From contig NC_134422.1 in assembly GCF_030867145.1 (NCBI RefSeq), positions 4,423,501-4,487,500 on the forward strand: DNA of 64,000 bases, read 5' to 3'. Source of the DNA: Opisthocomus hoazin (lineage: Eukaryota > Chordata > Aves > Opisthocomiformes > Opisthocomidae). The translations under genes and the position numbers were made by a program. Shown piece by piece: positions 13,901 to 27,400 of the stretch; position 1 is the stretch's first letter; each line of letters begins with the position of its first letter. The notes under the pieces are model-generated. The model did not search any database. It saw nothing but the letters and a program-made list of their open reading frames with translations, and was not told where the DNA came from.

Positions 13901-15299
13901 AGGGTGGTGTCATCTACCCTATAATGCACCTGGTTGCTATCACTTTTACTTTAAAGAGCACTAAAATTCAGCTCATAAAATCTAAAAAGAAAAATCATAT
14001 AAAATGACATATAAGCAGGTGTCACATATGAATAAAAAAGCTTTAGCATGTTCTTTTACACATGAAGTGTACGTTCTCTTTTATCAGGCTTTTCCCAAAC
14101 AAAAGAATGAAAAACATGGACTACCTAAAAAGAATAAAATAAGAAAAACAAACCCAAAGTCACCCATATTAATAAGTACTGCATGCATAACCGGATCATT
14201 CTAGCAAAGGAAATTTTTCTCTCCCCCTTTTGAATTTTTCTTGGGGAACATACAACAATACATTTTCATCACACTGTCCAGTTCTGCACACATAAAGTGA
14301 CATATACGAAGTCAAACCATTTTCCCCAAGGAACTCTCCATTTCCAGCAGCTGTATTAATTGCTATGCATCACTCCTCTCCCTTCGATGTCCTTGGTCCT
14401 GCTGCTACTACCTCGAGAAGCCTTCAACCCAGTGACCTCAACTCTGCCCATTTCAGGAGGTCCCAGCCATGCAAGTAGACCCGTGTCCCAAGGCAGGTGG
14501 TCTGTGTCATCCTTGTAAGGGACACTATTTCTTGTCACTATGTTAGAAAGTGGCTCTGCAAACACTGGAGATGCTGATGAGAGCCAAGACTACCCCAGCA
14601 CAAACCTTCTGGTCAAGTCACTCCTGGAAAAGTGCAGCAGTGCACCCTGGGTCACATATTAATTAAGTTCATCCTAAGTTACCCGGACAGATAAAGCCAT
14701 TCACTTGAACTCACTTTACCACTGCATGGTTGAAATTCAGACACTTTTCTCCACTGAAGAGGTTCATGAACTCCAGCCCTCACTACAAGCAGCAGAGGAG
14801 CCAGTGTATGTAGACACCGTCTCCTTGCTGTAGCTAGGCTTCGTAGCTGTGACCACTCTCACCTTAGTTGCTATCAGCCCTCCCCAACATTCGCAGTTGC
14901 CCAGGTGCCCCCATGCAAAGGCTGCCCACACACCAGCAGCCTGGCCACGCTAGTCGAGTACGCGATGGTGCAAAGCCAGCTCCTTACAGACATGGCAGAG
15001 GAGAACGTCCCAGTGTACCCTTGAGGATGAGATTTTCTCCACTTCACAGGAAAATGCTCAACAATTTGTCCAGAATAAATGAACAAACAAAAATAAGTCT
15101 GAAACGGCTGGGATCAGGAAAGCTTTGCCGTCGCAGTTTCCTCCATCACATGCTGTGCATCTACTTAAGTGCAAGGTAAAGGCCAGCGACAGAGCGAGCA
15201 CTTTGTTTATTGACATTTCTTCATATCAGCTCAGCTATCTACAGGATCAATTCCTTAATTTGCAACATCTTTTAAGCATGTCAGAGATCAGAAATGAGC
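10966..15299. other. Unassigned non-coding DNA
   Basis: No gene is recognised. T13 occurs at 12267-12279. A moderately CpG-bearing stretch lies at about 12920-13270, without the density of a CpG island. Short AT-rich blocks at about 13500-13560 look complex rather than simple-repeat. They could be regulatory, but a single sequence does not show it. Confidence 0.55.
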
Positions 15300-15545
15300 C
15301 ATATCTTGCTTCTTAATAAGTTTCTATATAAATCACTGCCTTATTAAAAACAAAATGAGGTATCCTCCACTAATGATCAAATTCTACAGTTTAGCAATGT
15401 TAATGACCCTTTACAGTGGAACACTGAAATATTTTTATAATAAAGGTTATGACTTGCATTGTATTTATTGTAAGCAAGGGTTTTATATTTAAAAAAAAAT
15501 CAATATTTTAATATGTAACACCTAAATATATGACCTTCCTATGGC
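15300..15545. promoter_or_regulatory. AT-rich, motif-dense block, possible conserved non-coding element
   Basis: This stretch is strongly AT-rich but not a simple repeat. It contains homeodomain-type words (TAATGA near 15371, TTAATGAC near 15400) and several TTTATT/AATAAA words. I see no open frame. Its texture is that of a vertebrate non-coding enhancer, but composition alone produces many such words. Confidence 0.15.
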
Positions 15546-18500
15546 AACATTTCAAAGAATGTGTGTGTTCCATTTCTTTTTTTTTAAAAAAGAAAAGCTC
15601 ACTCTTCAGAAAGTAGTAAATATTCTAGAAAGCATGTTAATCATGAAATCTTGTAAACCGAAATCTGTTCAGGGCAAGGGGAATCTATACGATTTTCAGC
15701 AAGCTGCCTTTGTTTCAGATGCACTGGTTCACGTGTCAGCACGCCAGTGTATCATGCCTGGTTACATGTGTCTTGTTGTGTTAAAAGTATGTTCCTGACA
15801 TACCCAGGCCCAAAGCCCTATCTCCATTATGTGTCAGGCTCCCCTTTTGAAGACCCTTAACTTTTATTTTTTGTGTTGCACAAATTTGTCAACTATAGAG
15901 CAAGACTGATGCCCTCTTCCGTCACTGGTCCCAGTAGAGACCGCCCAGCAAGACTCTTGCACCCACCAGGACTCCAAACACGCTTAAATCATATGTGGCA
16001 ACAGTCCAAGCAAAGAGAGAAAGGCTGTACAACAAACAGCTGTATCAGCCGAATACGACAGCGTGGCTTGATTCGTATTGCTTTCCCAGAGCCCGCCCTG
16101 AAAGCCCTGCTCCTCACTGGAGAAATGATGAATGCTTACATTTATCACCTGTGCAAAATATGCTTCCATGTGAAATGCTCACATCAGCTTCCCGAAGAAA
16201 GGCTACGTGGGTGCAGGAAGGTGGCTGGCTTTCTTGGAGGGGTGCATTCAGGTGACTCTTTGTGCCACAGATGGGTCAGCTACAGGACATGGTTTGCAGT
16301 GGGCACAGGGGAGGCTGGCAGGCAGATGGTGGGCAAAACTTCATGGTTAACTAGAAATCCTGCATAAATTCAGCAGACATGGACTCTGATCCCAGTGAAA
16401 GCAGTCTAGGTAGGATTATTGTTCTACAACACAGTTCTCATCCAGCCATCAGAAACTCAGACACGTGCCAGTCTCTAGTATCCACCTTTGCTTCTGTTAA
16501 ACTTGAGTAAATTCGTCAAAATATTTTGCTTCTCTCTTCCTCTGAAATACTCTGAATTATAATTGTCCCAGTACACAGGACTGACTCTGGGATAGCTAGA
16601 AATCATCAGTAAATGGAAGTTTCGTTTCAAGCACATTTTGAACTTCTTTTCCTTCTTACGTACCAATGCTGAAACATCAAAACTCTCATCATAGGGCTCA
16701 AGACTGAAGTCTGTATTTCGGTAAAATGATAACTTTTTCTCTTTATTATGGATGTAAAATAGATCAGAACTGTTGTATCAAATTTTTATGGGGCTACAAT
16801 GGCAACTTGACAAGTGTCAAACATCTTGTGTGTTAGGGTTAGATTTTGTTAATTCCCTTTTAAGCCAGGGCACAAGATAAAGGCCCATGGTGGCAACAGG
16901 AATAACTCTCATAAACACCCAACCAGTACTTAATCATATGCGTGTCCTCTCTATATACCTGACAGCCATAAATTGGAAATATCCTTGAGTAAGTCTAGAG
17001 AGCAGTCACCTGAAAAAGTCTACAGCTCTGTTATTTTCTATAGTATTCATCGACACTATTCATCTCTTCCAGTGAAAAGCAAACATACTATCACTTAATA
17101 TCATATCGAATAAAGCTGCACAGCCATAAGCAGAAGCAGCAATGTATTAACTTTTTGCATTCCTGCACGAGGACTATCTCTCCTCCGGGAACAGGATGGC
17201 AGACCTGAGGTATTTACATTAAAAATTACTTATACAAGCACAAAAGCAACGTAAACGCGTTCATTAAGAGAAGTCCTTTGTACAGCTGCCTTTGCAAGTA
17301 ATCTTCCATATTTGGGCCTTGAGGTAACATACTTCAGAACTGACAGAAACCGATTTTATACAAACAAGAAGTAACAAAAGAATGACGAATCAAGATATCA
17401 ATCATAATTATGTCAGAAATAAGTGTTTCTCCAGCAACAGTAGTTGATGTGCACTTTTCTCAAATTCATAAAAAGTAACAGGTATTACCTGTTGGTGCAA
17501 AGTTTTAACAGGAAGTCCTGACTTTGGAAGTAGTGATATGCATGCAATAGGGGTTCATAAAGGTACTTGAGCAGTTAAATTTGAATAAGTCTGAAAATTT
17601 CACCCACTGACAAGAGTCAGACTGGGCTAAAATACAGTTACTACTTCATACTTATTTCATAATTCAAGCTACAATTTTTTATTATTACAAGGCTCCATAT
17701 GTCTGCAAATTATCCCACTACCCTCATTTTCAGCTGTCTTTCAAATAGCTGAGCAATTTGTGACCCAGACATGGCAAGACCCTGATATAAAATGGGGTTC
17801 TAGATTAGGACTTTTTGAACTGCACTAGAAGTTTTCCAAAGAAAATTTGAAAAGGCAAATTTGTTAGTCTGAAGCTAAACATGTTTTTTTAATGAAATTG
17901 ACTGATTTACATCTTGCAGCATTCCCAAAAATCAAAAATAATAAACATCTCAGACTTGCTGCCTCTGTAGCTGGACAGGTTTCCCACAGCCAAATCCTTT
18001 GATGATACTCTTTGGACTTTCTATTTTAAGAAGTCATCCCTTATCGCTTCTCTCTGGAGGCAAACTCTTTTGCTCTCCTGCCAATCTTCTTCTTGACCTT
18101 TATGTTCTGTATACTTGGCCCTTCCATCTCTTTTCCAAGGTCCTGTTTCTCTCTTTCTCCTTCCGCACTGCTAGACCCTCTTTATTTCCAGTGACAGTAA
18201 TCCCCCCTCATTTGCCAGAAGACCTCTACTTCTGCCCTGGTTGCCAAACTATTTAATCTTCTAGACCTTCTTCACTTTGCCAGAAGATTTCTCCAACTTC
18301 AAGAGAAAGTGACTGCCAAGACCACCCCATGTACTTGCACTAGTATAACAGCCAGTATTGATACAACTGGATATATTAACTGCAGGAACCAAATGTAGCA
18401 GTAAAGGCCTATGTTAATATGATGTTGAAGTTATACGTAAACATTGACCTTAATTGCACATCAAGAGGAAATTACTTTTCAAATGCTATAGCTAATAATT

Positions 18501-19990
18501 TTAACTCAATCTAATTTCCAAACCAAAATATTATGTTAAAGAACACAAAGAGATAGTGGAGACCACCTTTTTTTGTGTGGAGAAGAGAGGTCTGCTTAGT
18601 AAACACCTCTTTACCATGAACACCGTAAAAATAGCAATATGGTTCGGTCATCTGCTTTGTACAAGTTCTACGTGAACTCCCTGTTGTTTGTTGCAATAGC
18701 TGCAAGATAGTACCCAACAACACCTCGCTCTTCAGCAAACTCATTGACATAGTTCTTAACAAAAACTCTAACTCTCACTGAAGATTATTTATCAGATTCC
18801 TCCATGCCACGTGCCAAAAGCTGTCCATTCCCAGGGACTAAGGGAGGATGTTCTTTTTGGCCTCAGACAGAGACCTTATCTTTACATACACGTATTACTG
18901 TCTCCCAGCTACAGCAATACATCTCTATCCACTCCAGCCAGATTAATATTTAAACATGATGACGTTGTCACTCAGAAGTTTCAGGATGGATTACCGTAGT
19001 TCTCATAGTCACAGTAGGAAACCACTAACTTAAAAATAATTACAAATCTTTCAAAGTACAGCAAAGCAGAAGCAGAGGCGACCTCCAAGCCCACCATCCT
19101 TACATGCAGCCCTCCTTCCATTGAATATCAAGTTAGGTACTCCATTTTACTACGAGTTTTCAAAATCCTTAGAGGGACAAACATGCTCTGTGGGCTCCAT
19201 CACCCAACATGAACACACTTGCGCTTGAGAATTGCCTTCAGATAGGAACATAACCAAGAATCGAACTCCTGGAGACAGATAAAGTGGTTCAGGCAACAGA
19301 AAGAGACTCGCTCCTAAAAATATAGCAATGATTAGAATACCAACATTTCTGAAAGCTTCTAATAAATCTTGTTTTATTGACCTACAGCAGCTTCACAAAA
19401 ACAACACCATAAAATAGACAACTCCACAACCTCTCTTCATAGAATGGGAAAAAATAATACATGCCTACTTTGCAAAATTTTGAAACCAAAATAATGAATG
19501 CTGTATAAGTACCTGTACTCATACACGAGTCAACTGATAAAAGCAGTTGAAGTTAGCCAAAATGTCTTAAAATACTCTGTGTGCCTAAAGTGAACTCTCT
19601 GCAGTAGAAGAATATAATTTGCTTAGCTCAGAACGTTTTAGCCTACGAGCCGTTCTCAACCTTAAAAAGACCTGTAAAATCTTAAAAGCGTATTATGGGT
19701 TTGAGGGCCTTCAAGCTCCCCCCATGCCAGTTTTCACCTGGCAAAAGTACCCATCTTAATCTTCGCATTCACATTTTATGCAGTAAAGTGGAATAGCTTT
19801 CTGTTTGGGGAATAAAACCCCCTCCAGCTAAAGAAAATTCTCGCATTACAGTATGTTAAGAGGAATCTACTTCAATTGTGGTCAGTTGTCATGGAGAAAG
19901 GGGTGGGAGAGGGGAGAAAAGTGTATTCTCATGTGAAAACCTTTCTCATTTGAAAAAAAAAGAAAAGAGAAAAAGAAGTAAAACACAGAC
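15546..19990. other. Unassigned non-coding DNA
   Basis: The longest open frame in this stretch is 15873-16367 (plus, 164 codons), which overlaps open frames in other phases. Its product matches nothing I recognise and shows no signal peptide, transmembrane pattern or repeated domain. I see no mobile element. The remainder is AT-rich with scattered CT-rich patches (about 18030-18200). Confidence 0.55.
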
Positions 19991-20110
19991 AAAACTCCAG
20001 CTCCCCTCCTTCCTGCGCCTGACATTTTATGCAAAGTAGGTGAATCTGGAACTAGAGATCATTTAAAAAATACTCATTATTCTATTTATGTACATAAATG
20101 TGGTTGTGTA
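19991..20110. promoter_or_regulatory. Possible regulatory block with octamer-like site
   Basis: An ATGCAAAG word (20029-20036) matches a POU octamer-type core. It is followed by an AT-rich stretch ending in TTTATGTACATAAAT (about 20084-20098), which is a nearly symmetrical palindrome. There is no open frame. The regulatory role is inferred from motif texture only. Confidence 0.18.
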
Positions 20111-22453
20111 AAAGTATAACAGGAATGCAGTCACAATTGGTTTAAGCAATTTTCTCTTGGCAAACCACCATAAAAAACAGGGGCGTCATGGCGCCACCAG
20201 AATCCTAAATTGTGGCAGAGAATCATCAGTACACATGGCATTAATCTCTGTCTCCTTGCAGGAGACACCCTTGCCTGAATTACTGGCCTGTCTCTTAAAT
20301 CTAAGACGTTGTAACTTGAGTTTAAAATGACACCGTAAATAAGATACACTCTCCCTCCCCAACAAAAAAATTACCTACTTTATTAAAAAGACACGTATTT
20401 CAGACAGTTTACTCCCGTTAGCGTTCCTCATTGCCAAAGCACACTGAAAGTGTAACACTAATAGGTTAATAATAGATCATGTAATCTTCAGTATTCATAT
20501 TGGACATGATTCAGACTACTGAGAGACTTTTTAAATATATACATATAATTAGTTAACCCATTGGTATTACATTCTTGTTACTTTAGACTGATCACAAGAC
20601 TGTAGGGATCTCATTATACCATAGCAGTTTATTTTCCCTAGCGACCCAGAACGCTTAGATGTCTTTTAATATCTGGCTATTAATCGCTTACTAAGTTTTC
20701 AAATCTTCTTTTTCCTTCTTCCAAATTTAGGCAGAGTTTTGTTAATAGAGCAATTTAAAATATCACCATTCTCTTTGCAAATTTCTCTGTGACTTGTAAA
20801 CATTTTTAAAATGTTCTACCAGATGAATTTCATGTCTCTTAAAGGAAACTCTGTCTCTATTTTAGTGGAAAAAAAAGATAAAAGACTGATAGTTTGGGAA
20901 CACCCACTCAAGATAAAATAAGGATCCTGGAAGATTTCCTGTGTGGGTTAATGGAGGCCAGACCAATGGTAACCGACCTCAGAGTCCCCAGATGAAGCTT
21001 CTTGTTTGTCCTCAGATTATTTATGTATTTTTTTAAAGGATGCTTCAGTATGCAAAGCTAAGTTTGTCAACCCTGATATGGTGAGAGTCCAAAAACTGTC
21101 ACTGATAAGTGCAACCCTTACATGCACTTAAAAAAGAAAAAAGGAACTTGAAATGGAAATATTTTAGTTGATTTTCTTATACTCTACATAATGCAGCATT
21201 GCCAAAAACATACTAACATAATTCAGAGACAGTACAACAGCATAGCATTAGCATATTAAAAAATTAGCAGATATAGGTATTTTAAATGAAACTTACCCAC
21301 AATGACACATGTTTAATTCAGACTGAGAGCCATGGTGTACTTTTCCCAACAAGTTATATGACTGCACTAGTCTTAAAAAGCTATTATTTTAGGTACCTCG
21401 GAAAAAAAGAGGGGGAAAAAAAGTGTTAAAGATCCATACACAGGGTTTCTGCAAATGAATATGATGTATTCCAGAAACAACATGCATTCACACAGACACT
21501 CAATAAGAAAGGGACTGTTTACTCAGTTTATAGCTTAAAAACCACTAGGGACTGTGTTCCAGTATGGGAAATTTTAGTACAGTGCATTGTTAATACAAAA
21601 TAAAAAGCAAGCCTGGGAAGTTAGGATTATATTTTTTTGAAAATTCTTGTTTGGACCATTAAAAAAAATATTGCTTTCTAATGTCAAAGTACGAACAAAT
21701 ACTTTTTCAGATGAATAAAATCTGTAATCAGTTAGATAAGAGCAATATGCCTTTTTCTGGCATTTAATCAAACAATGAAATCACATACACATTTCCTGAC
21801 ACAAATGACAAATGATGTAATAATCTGAAGGAGTTTCTCTATCTCCTTGGAACTTTGCATACTTGACTTGTTTTCCATATTTTGTGACTTTAAATGGTGG
21901 GAAAATTATATTAAAATGCTTGTAGCAGTTCCTCCAAACTAGCATCCTTTTTGTTTTATTGTATTTAATATAAAAGCAGCAATTATTTGATTTCAAAGTT
22001 ATGAAAATATGTACCTTATGAGAAAACAAGCAATTTAAGCTTTAATTGGTGTCATTTTTCACAGAACTGGCAAGATTCTTGCATCCCTGGCATGTTGTTT
22101 TCTATAAAACTGCAGAGCTGCTTTCAATGAATGTTTTACGAATGTATAAGTTGTTACATGAAGGTATGCAAGTGGATGCCTGGAAATATAAGATTTCTAG
22201 GGGGATTTATCCACAAAAGATGCATTTCATTTCATAGTGTATATACTGTAATTTTTCCTTAATATTCCTAATGTGCTTTGCTTCCCATTAAACATTTCTT
22301 CCATTCTTGTATGGGAAGAAAAGGGAGGTATGCAAGAGGGATATTTTGCACAGAAATAGAGACAAGGAGGTGGGAAACAACAGCAAAAATCTGCTTTGAA
22401 AAAATTATTTTATGGACATTTTTTGTGTAAAATTAGACTCCCTAAACAGTTGG
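20111..22453. other. Unassigned AT-rich DNA
   Basis: I see no gene, RNA gene or mobile element. The sequence is AT-rich with A-runs of up to about 8 bases, and open frames stay below 85 codons. Confidence 0.6.
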
Positions 22454-22477
22454 CTTTCTTTCTTTCTTCTTCTTCTT
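22454..22477. repeat. Polypyrimidine microsatellite (CTTT)n(CTT)n
   Basis: An uninterrupted pyrimidine run begins with CTTT units and continues as TTC/CTT units. It ends 12 bp before the short CR1 tail. Confidence 0.85.
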
Positions 22478-22489
22478 ACTGAGAGGTTC

Positions 22490-22561
22490 AATCACAGAAT
22501 CACAGAATGGTCGGGGTTGGAAGTGACCTCTGTGGGTCATCAAGTCCAACCCTCCTGTCCA
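22490..22561 (-). mobile_element. Severely 5'-truncated CR1 LINE tail
   Basis: Read on the minus strand, the segment ends in two ATTCTGTG-type octamers (22491-22508 on the plus strand). It also contains the CR1 3' hairpin arms: GGGTTGGA at 22514-22521 and its exact complement TCCAACCC at 22545-22552. The text between the arms matches the longer copy at 55741-56194 with about three differences over nearly 60 bases, so the two probably belong to the same or sister subfamilies. Beyond about 22561 the sequence no longer resembles CR1, giving an insertion of only about 70 bp. Target-primed reverse transcription commonly leaves such truncations. No target-site duplication is evident, as usual for CR1. 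Confidence 0.9.
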
Positions 22562-23960
22562 ATCCCTAATTTAACTTTCCTCCATGAAGCATGTAATACT
22601 CATGCCCTTATCTGTTGTGGGCATGATTTCCTTTTTTAATTTATTTAAAATTGTACCCACAAGATGTGAACTACAGGTCTCCAACACTAGTTCCTGTAAA
22701 GATGTACAACAAGAGACAATCCCAGTTAAAGAGCCTGGCCCAGTTGTGCAGCTATCCAACCCCACACTAATCATGGAAAGGAGTATATGACTGTAAATAT
22801 CAAGACACCTGAAGTGTTACGATGGCCCAGCCACAAGAAGAAAGCTTGTGTAGACTCAGAGATGACCACAAACCTGAGAAGTGGCCATAACTGTTGTCAG
22901 CACTGGGGCCTTAGAAAGGAGCAAAAGGCCTCATAGATGCCATGTCCTGCTCTGCCACTCTTCTTCAATTCCCTGTCAGAAGCTTGGAGGATCAAGCTAG
23001 GAAGGGGCCTCACTGGTCCGTGGTAGGCACCTCCAGCAATAGGGTATTTCACGAATGGGTTGGTCCAGGACTTGGTGCTGTCCCGGTGTAAGAGAAGGAG
23101 TAGAGCTGTGTCAAGAAGGGTGTAGAGGAACGATGTTACTGTGGGTCCGTCAGCCCCACAGCAACATGGAGCATCCTTAACTCTCTATGGGGTCATCGTT
23201 CCCTTAGCACAGAGACAGCTGCCACCACTCAGTGAACACACGTAATATCAGAATTTCAGCGCTTTGCTTTAGCCAGCAGATACTTAGACATGACGTCATC
23301 CAAAAGGATTTCAATAAGCAAACATTTCACCCTGAACATGGGCCAAACTGGTGAATTAATTCGTTCATATACCCAGGAAATTATTTCTTCCAGAATAACT
23401 ATGTTCCCATAACAGCCTGCCGTTGCCACTGGATGTGGAGTCTGCCTTATACAGTCAGCCACACGTGAGGTGGTCAGTGTCTCACTGACAAGTTACCACA
23501 TGGGGAACATCAGCACATCTCAGTCTCAACCAGGAGGGCACATTGGTGCTGAGCACTTAATGAAGGGTTCACGGCCATTTAGTCTGTAATTGCTCTGTTC
23601 TAGGTTTTATGAGGTAGACACCAATACCTTTGGCTCACAGGTGATTCTACTCAACCGTGTGTTTACTGGAACCACTGGTGGGTACCTGTAAAATACCCAG
23701 ACACAGTGACAGGACCTGCAGCCTCTCCTCTACCCATCTAGCTCCTCATACATACCCCCTTTTACATCAAAACACCTACTACTGCAACTTTCTATCTGCC
23801 TGTGACCATTTCTTCTTTACACTTCAACATTTTAATTAAAAAGCAATAAAACACTTTAATTTGAGGTTTGTACATAAAAACACAAGTAAAAATGGTCTGA
23901 ACACTGGGCAAATACTATTGAAATCTGAGCTGAAAGGCAGTTAGAGTAACTTTAACCACC
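22562..23960. other. Unassigned, less AT-rich stretch
   Basis: About 22800-23240 is richer in G and C than its surroundings but has no long open frame and no recognised repeat. It could be a decayed LTR or another old insertion beside the CR1 tail. I could not identify terminal repeats, a primer-binding site or coding remnants. The rest of the stretch holds nothing recognisable. Confidence 0.5.
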
Positions 23961-24115
23961 TGAGAAATGCAATAATCACCCTGAACTGCACAGCCTGGCG
24001 TGTTTTATTGCCATTATAAACTGCAATTTATACATTAAAATAAGGAAAACAGTCAGACCCATCCATTTATGAGCTATAATAAATACGGTTATGACATCAC
24101 TGACAACCAGTCACA
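23961..24115. promoter_or_regulatory. Candidate conserved non-coding element with HOX/CDX- and CRE-like words
   Basis: The words TTTTATTG (24003-24010), TTTATGA (24066-24072) and TGACATCA (24092-24099) lie in a complex, low-CpG, AT-rich block with no open frame. The first two resemble posterior HOX/CDX sites and the third a CRE/AP-1-type site. These short words are frequent by chance in AT-rich DNA, so the call rests on overall texture. Confidence 0.22.
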
Positions 24116-24363
24116 AACTTCCATACACATGCGGAGCTCTAAAGCAATTTCACCATTACCTTTTAAATCTGTTTTCTATCAGCACACGTGTATTTCTTGG
24201 GTGCGCACACAGCCACAGGCCTGACTCAGCAGCGGTGTCTTCATGGGTCTGAAGGCGTCCTGCATTCTGCAAGCTTTTGGTCTAACTTTTCCTTTCACGC
24301 CTCTCACACCCATCCAGCCCTCACTACACTTACCATCTCCTATCTTCTCCATGATACCCACAC
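24116..24363. other. Unassigned DNA before a homopolymer pair
   Basis: No gene is recognised. Small overlapping open frames on both strands (about 24179-24385) have no recognisable product. Confidence 0.5.
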
Positions 24364-24428
24364 AAAAAAAAAAAAAAAATTCTGAATGTTAGAGAATCAT
24401 TCCTAAATTTTTTTTTTTTTTTTTTTTT
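24364..24428. repeat. Inverted homopolymer pair A16 ... T21
   Basis: A16 (24364-24379) is followed after 28 bases by T21 (24408-24428). The two runs are complementary and could pair as a hairpin in single-stranded DNA or RNA. Lengths may be uncertain because long homopolymers are error-prone in sequencing and assembly. Confidence 0.9.
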
Positions 24429-27400
24429 ACAACTCTCAAAACATCACCTTAACAGAAACTGGGAGAAAAGTTGCTTCAGGGAAACCTCTAAAATGGCTGT
24501 TATAGCTCTCTTGAAGTTCCTCTGTTTGAGAGAGAAGCATTCCTCAACCATTTACGCTAAGCTGTTGCACTCCAGAAGAGTTAGCCGTTGCATGCAGCCT
24601 TGAATATTGCTTTTGCTAGATTTCTCCTTCAAACATAGCCCCAACTTTTGTTCTTTCCACTGTTTCAAGTTTCTTGGAGGAGGAGAGTTTCTAAAATGAA
24701 TAAATCGTACCTCAGGTAGCTCTTCTCTAAGAGCAAGCTAACAGGATAAGCCTATAACAGAAATATAAATCAACAGCAAAACTTTTTATTTTTAGAGAAT
24801 GTTTTTCTCTCAGAACCAGCAGTGCAACAATTTCCACGTCTTCTGCTCAACCCCTTCGCTAATGAAACCTATCCTGGGTCCCTCTGCATTACAGCTGCCA
24901 ATGCCTTTGTCACATGCACTGTGGCTTCATCTGGATCAAAGATCTTTGACTTTATCCTCGGGCTCCGATAAACCGGAGCTAAGCTGGAGAAGGCGAGCTG
25001 TGGTAACAGTTGCATGGGCCTGATCCAGCAGTGGCTGCCAAACATGAAGGCCCCCTACAAGGAGGACAACAGCTGAAGACATTCAGATCAGAGGAATCTC
25101 GCTGTGCTAAAGCCAAGAGGAGCTGGGAGTCACAAGGCGAGGAGCAGCCATCAATTTGGTAACATGCTGTGTGCGAGACAGGCTGGAGCAAAGCACCAGG
25201 GTGACCTGACAGATTCACCATCACAAGCAAAGGCTAAATACCAAGCAAGGGAAGGAAGGAACACACGTCGTGCTGGAGAAGACACAGCTTTTGATATGCC
25301 TAGTTAAACACAAGGTCTTGTGAGATTTAACGGCACCAACCCTGTTTTTTTACATTTTATCCCTCCCACTCAATGCATCTTATGCTCCTTCTGTTCCTAC
25401 CTTCATAGCCCAGTGGTGGTTGCTTTTTTCTCCCCACCTTTTTGCTTAAATCAGCCAGACTATCCTACAGAATGTATTCATGATTTTCACTCTGCACAGA
25501 AGGAACTCATCTCACCAGGGATCACTCTTCAAACTCTCCACCTTTCTCTTGCCAGGCATCAATCTCAGTTCTTGGTGAAAACTTCTGGCACCAGAGCACC
25601 AGCAAATGGACACTGGTCAAGCAGACAAATGGACCTAACAAAACACTGCAAGTACCTCGTGGCCAGCAAAGGTAGGATGGCATAGGTATCTTGATAGGAG
25701 AACAGCAGCGAGATAAGGTAAAGCCTTTTCACAGGCCTTTACAGCAATTTCCCCTGAAGACACAGTATGGTTATCTGCACACAGAAGGATCTTAGCAGTT
25801 GACAAGACTCAAGATGTTTGTCTTTACAACACCCCTCTGAAGTAGATAAAGAGAGTACTATTTTTACCACTTTGAGGAAGTAAAACCGAATAACAAGTAT
25901 ACGGTGTGATTTTTCCATGGTTGTAGAAACCATGGACAACAATGGCAACTATGGAAATCAAATTTCAGGTGACTACTTCTATTCTATGCTGCCTACGGTA
26001 TATACTTCAGAGCAGTCCATTAACAGCAAGGGATACTTTTGGTCCCCTCTTTCTCTTCCTCTTTCAAAGAAATATGGATGCCTTGTTTGGTCTTCAGCAC
26101 GGAATGCTTGCTGATACCTGAAATACAAGAACCAAGACTTCCACCTTGAATCAGAGGCTTGAAAGAAAAAAGCACAGAGCTCTTCAGCCTGACTCAGTAC
26201 TTTACAGTAAGACAGCAGAGAGAATAAAGTCCACATCTAACACGCTTCTGGCTTTTAATATATCACATTATTCTCATTGTAACCACTACAATGGAAATAA
26301 AAGCAAGTGTATAAGATGAAGTTACACTTCAGATTAAATCAGCTACCTACATCAGAAGAGATCTCCTGGATGAACCACGGACGGTAGGAAAGGTGCTTTG
26401 TCTTCACCACTGGAGTATCACCTCTTCTGTTCAGCCAGGTTTGTGCCAATATCTGAACTAAAGCTGAGGGTACGATTTCTGTCTCTGACTTCACCTGCCC
26501 ACCAATACAGAATATGATCTCTCTTGTCATATCTGAGGTTTCACTTTACCTTGAAAATCATTGGCAGATGTGGATTTCATTCCACTAACTTTTTGCTTTC
26601 AATCGAGGAAGACACCAGCCAATTTGTCACCTATGTTGCGAAGTTCCCTTTAGTGAAAAAAAAAAAGCCATGAGAGGAAGGGGATAAAATTACTCCTTCT
26701 TTCAGTGTCAGTTCTTACTGCAACACACGTTTCTTTTCTGGTGCCATCCTACGCTGCATCAGGTCAGTAAGATCCCACGAAAGCCCAAGGAAGGCTTCAT
26801 AGTTTGACAGCAGACACAGTGGCAGGCTTAAAGTTTTGTCAGGAAAATTACTTTTTGACCACAAAAAAGAGCTGGGGTAAGTCCATTGGGAGGGTCTCTG
26901 CAAAGCAATGGTTAGCATAGCAAGGTTGCTAGAACATGTTGACCTCTTCCAACCTCTTCATGGCACTGGTTCTCACCAGTTGTGTAAAAGTAGTCCCGTC
27001 ACTACGGAAGCTTTCTTTTTCATTTTGAATGTGTGTTAATATTTGACAGGGTTCATTCTGAATGGCTCCAGTGGATTTGGATGACATGCTGCTGTTGGGA
27101 GAAAGGAGAGAGAAGCAAGTAGTTAACAATAATCAACATTGGTGGTTAGTAAAATGCTACTGAGAAGATGCTAAGAAGAGAAAATGGAGATGATTTCTCA
27201 AACAAAAATAAAGCTTTCTCCAGCCTTCATTGTGCATCAAAACCAGGAAAGAAATGCATTTCTAGAACATCAGCAAGTGAATCTGTCTCCTTGTGCTCAT
27301 AACTGAGCAAAGGCAGATAGGAGACCAGGCAGGAGAAGCGCTGCTCTTAATCTGGCATAATGCATGCATGCATAGACACATGGACAAGCACCCACACAAA

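Noticed and set aside
15873..16367. 164-codon open frame, plus
   Set aside because: Unrecognised product, other frames are open over the same bases, and no promoter, splice or polyadenylation context supports a gene.
22800..23240. Possible LTR or other insertion beside the CR1 tail
   Set aside because: No terminal repeats, primer-binding site or retroviral coding remnant could be identified.
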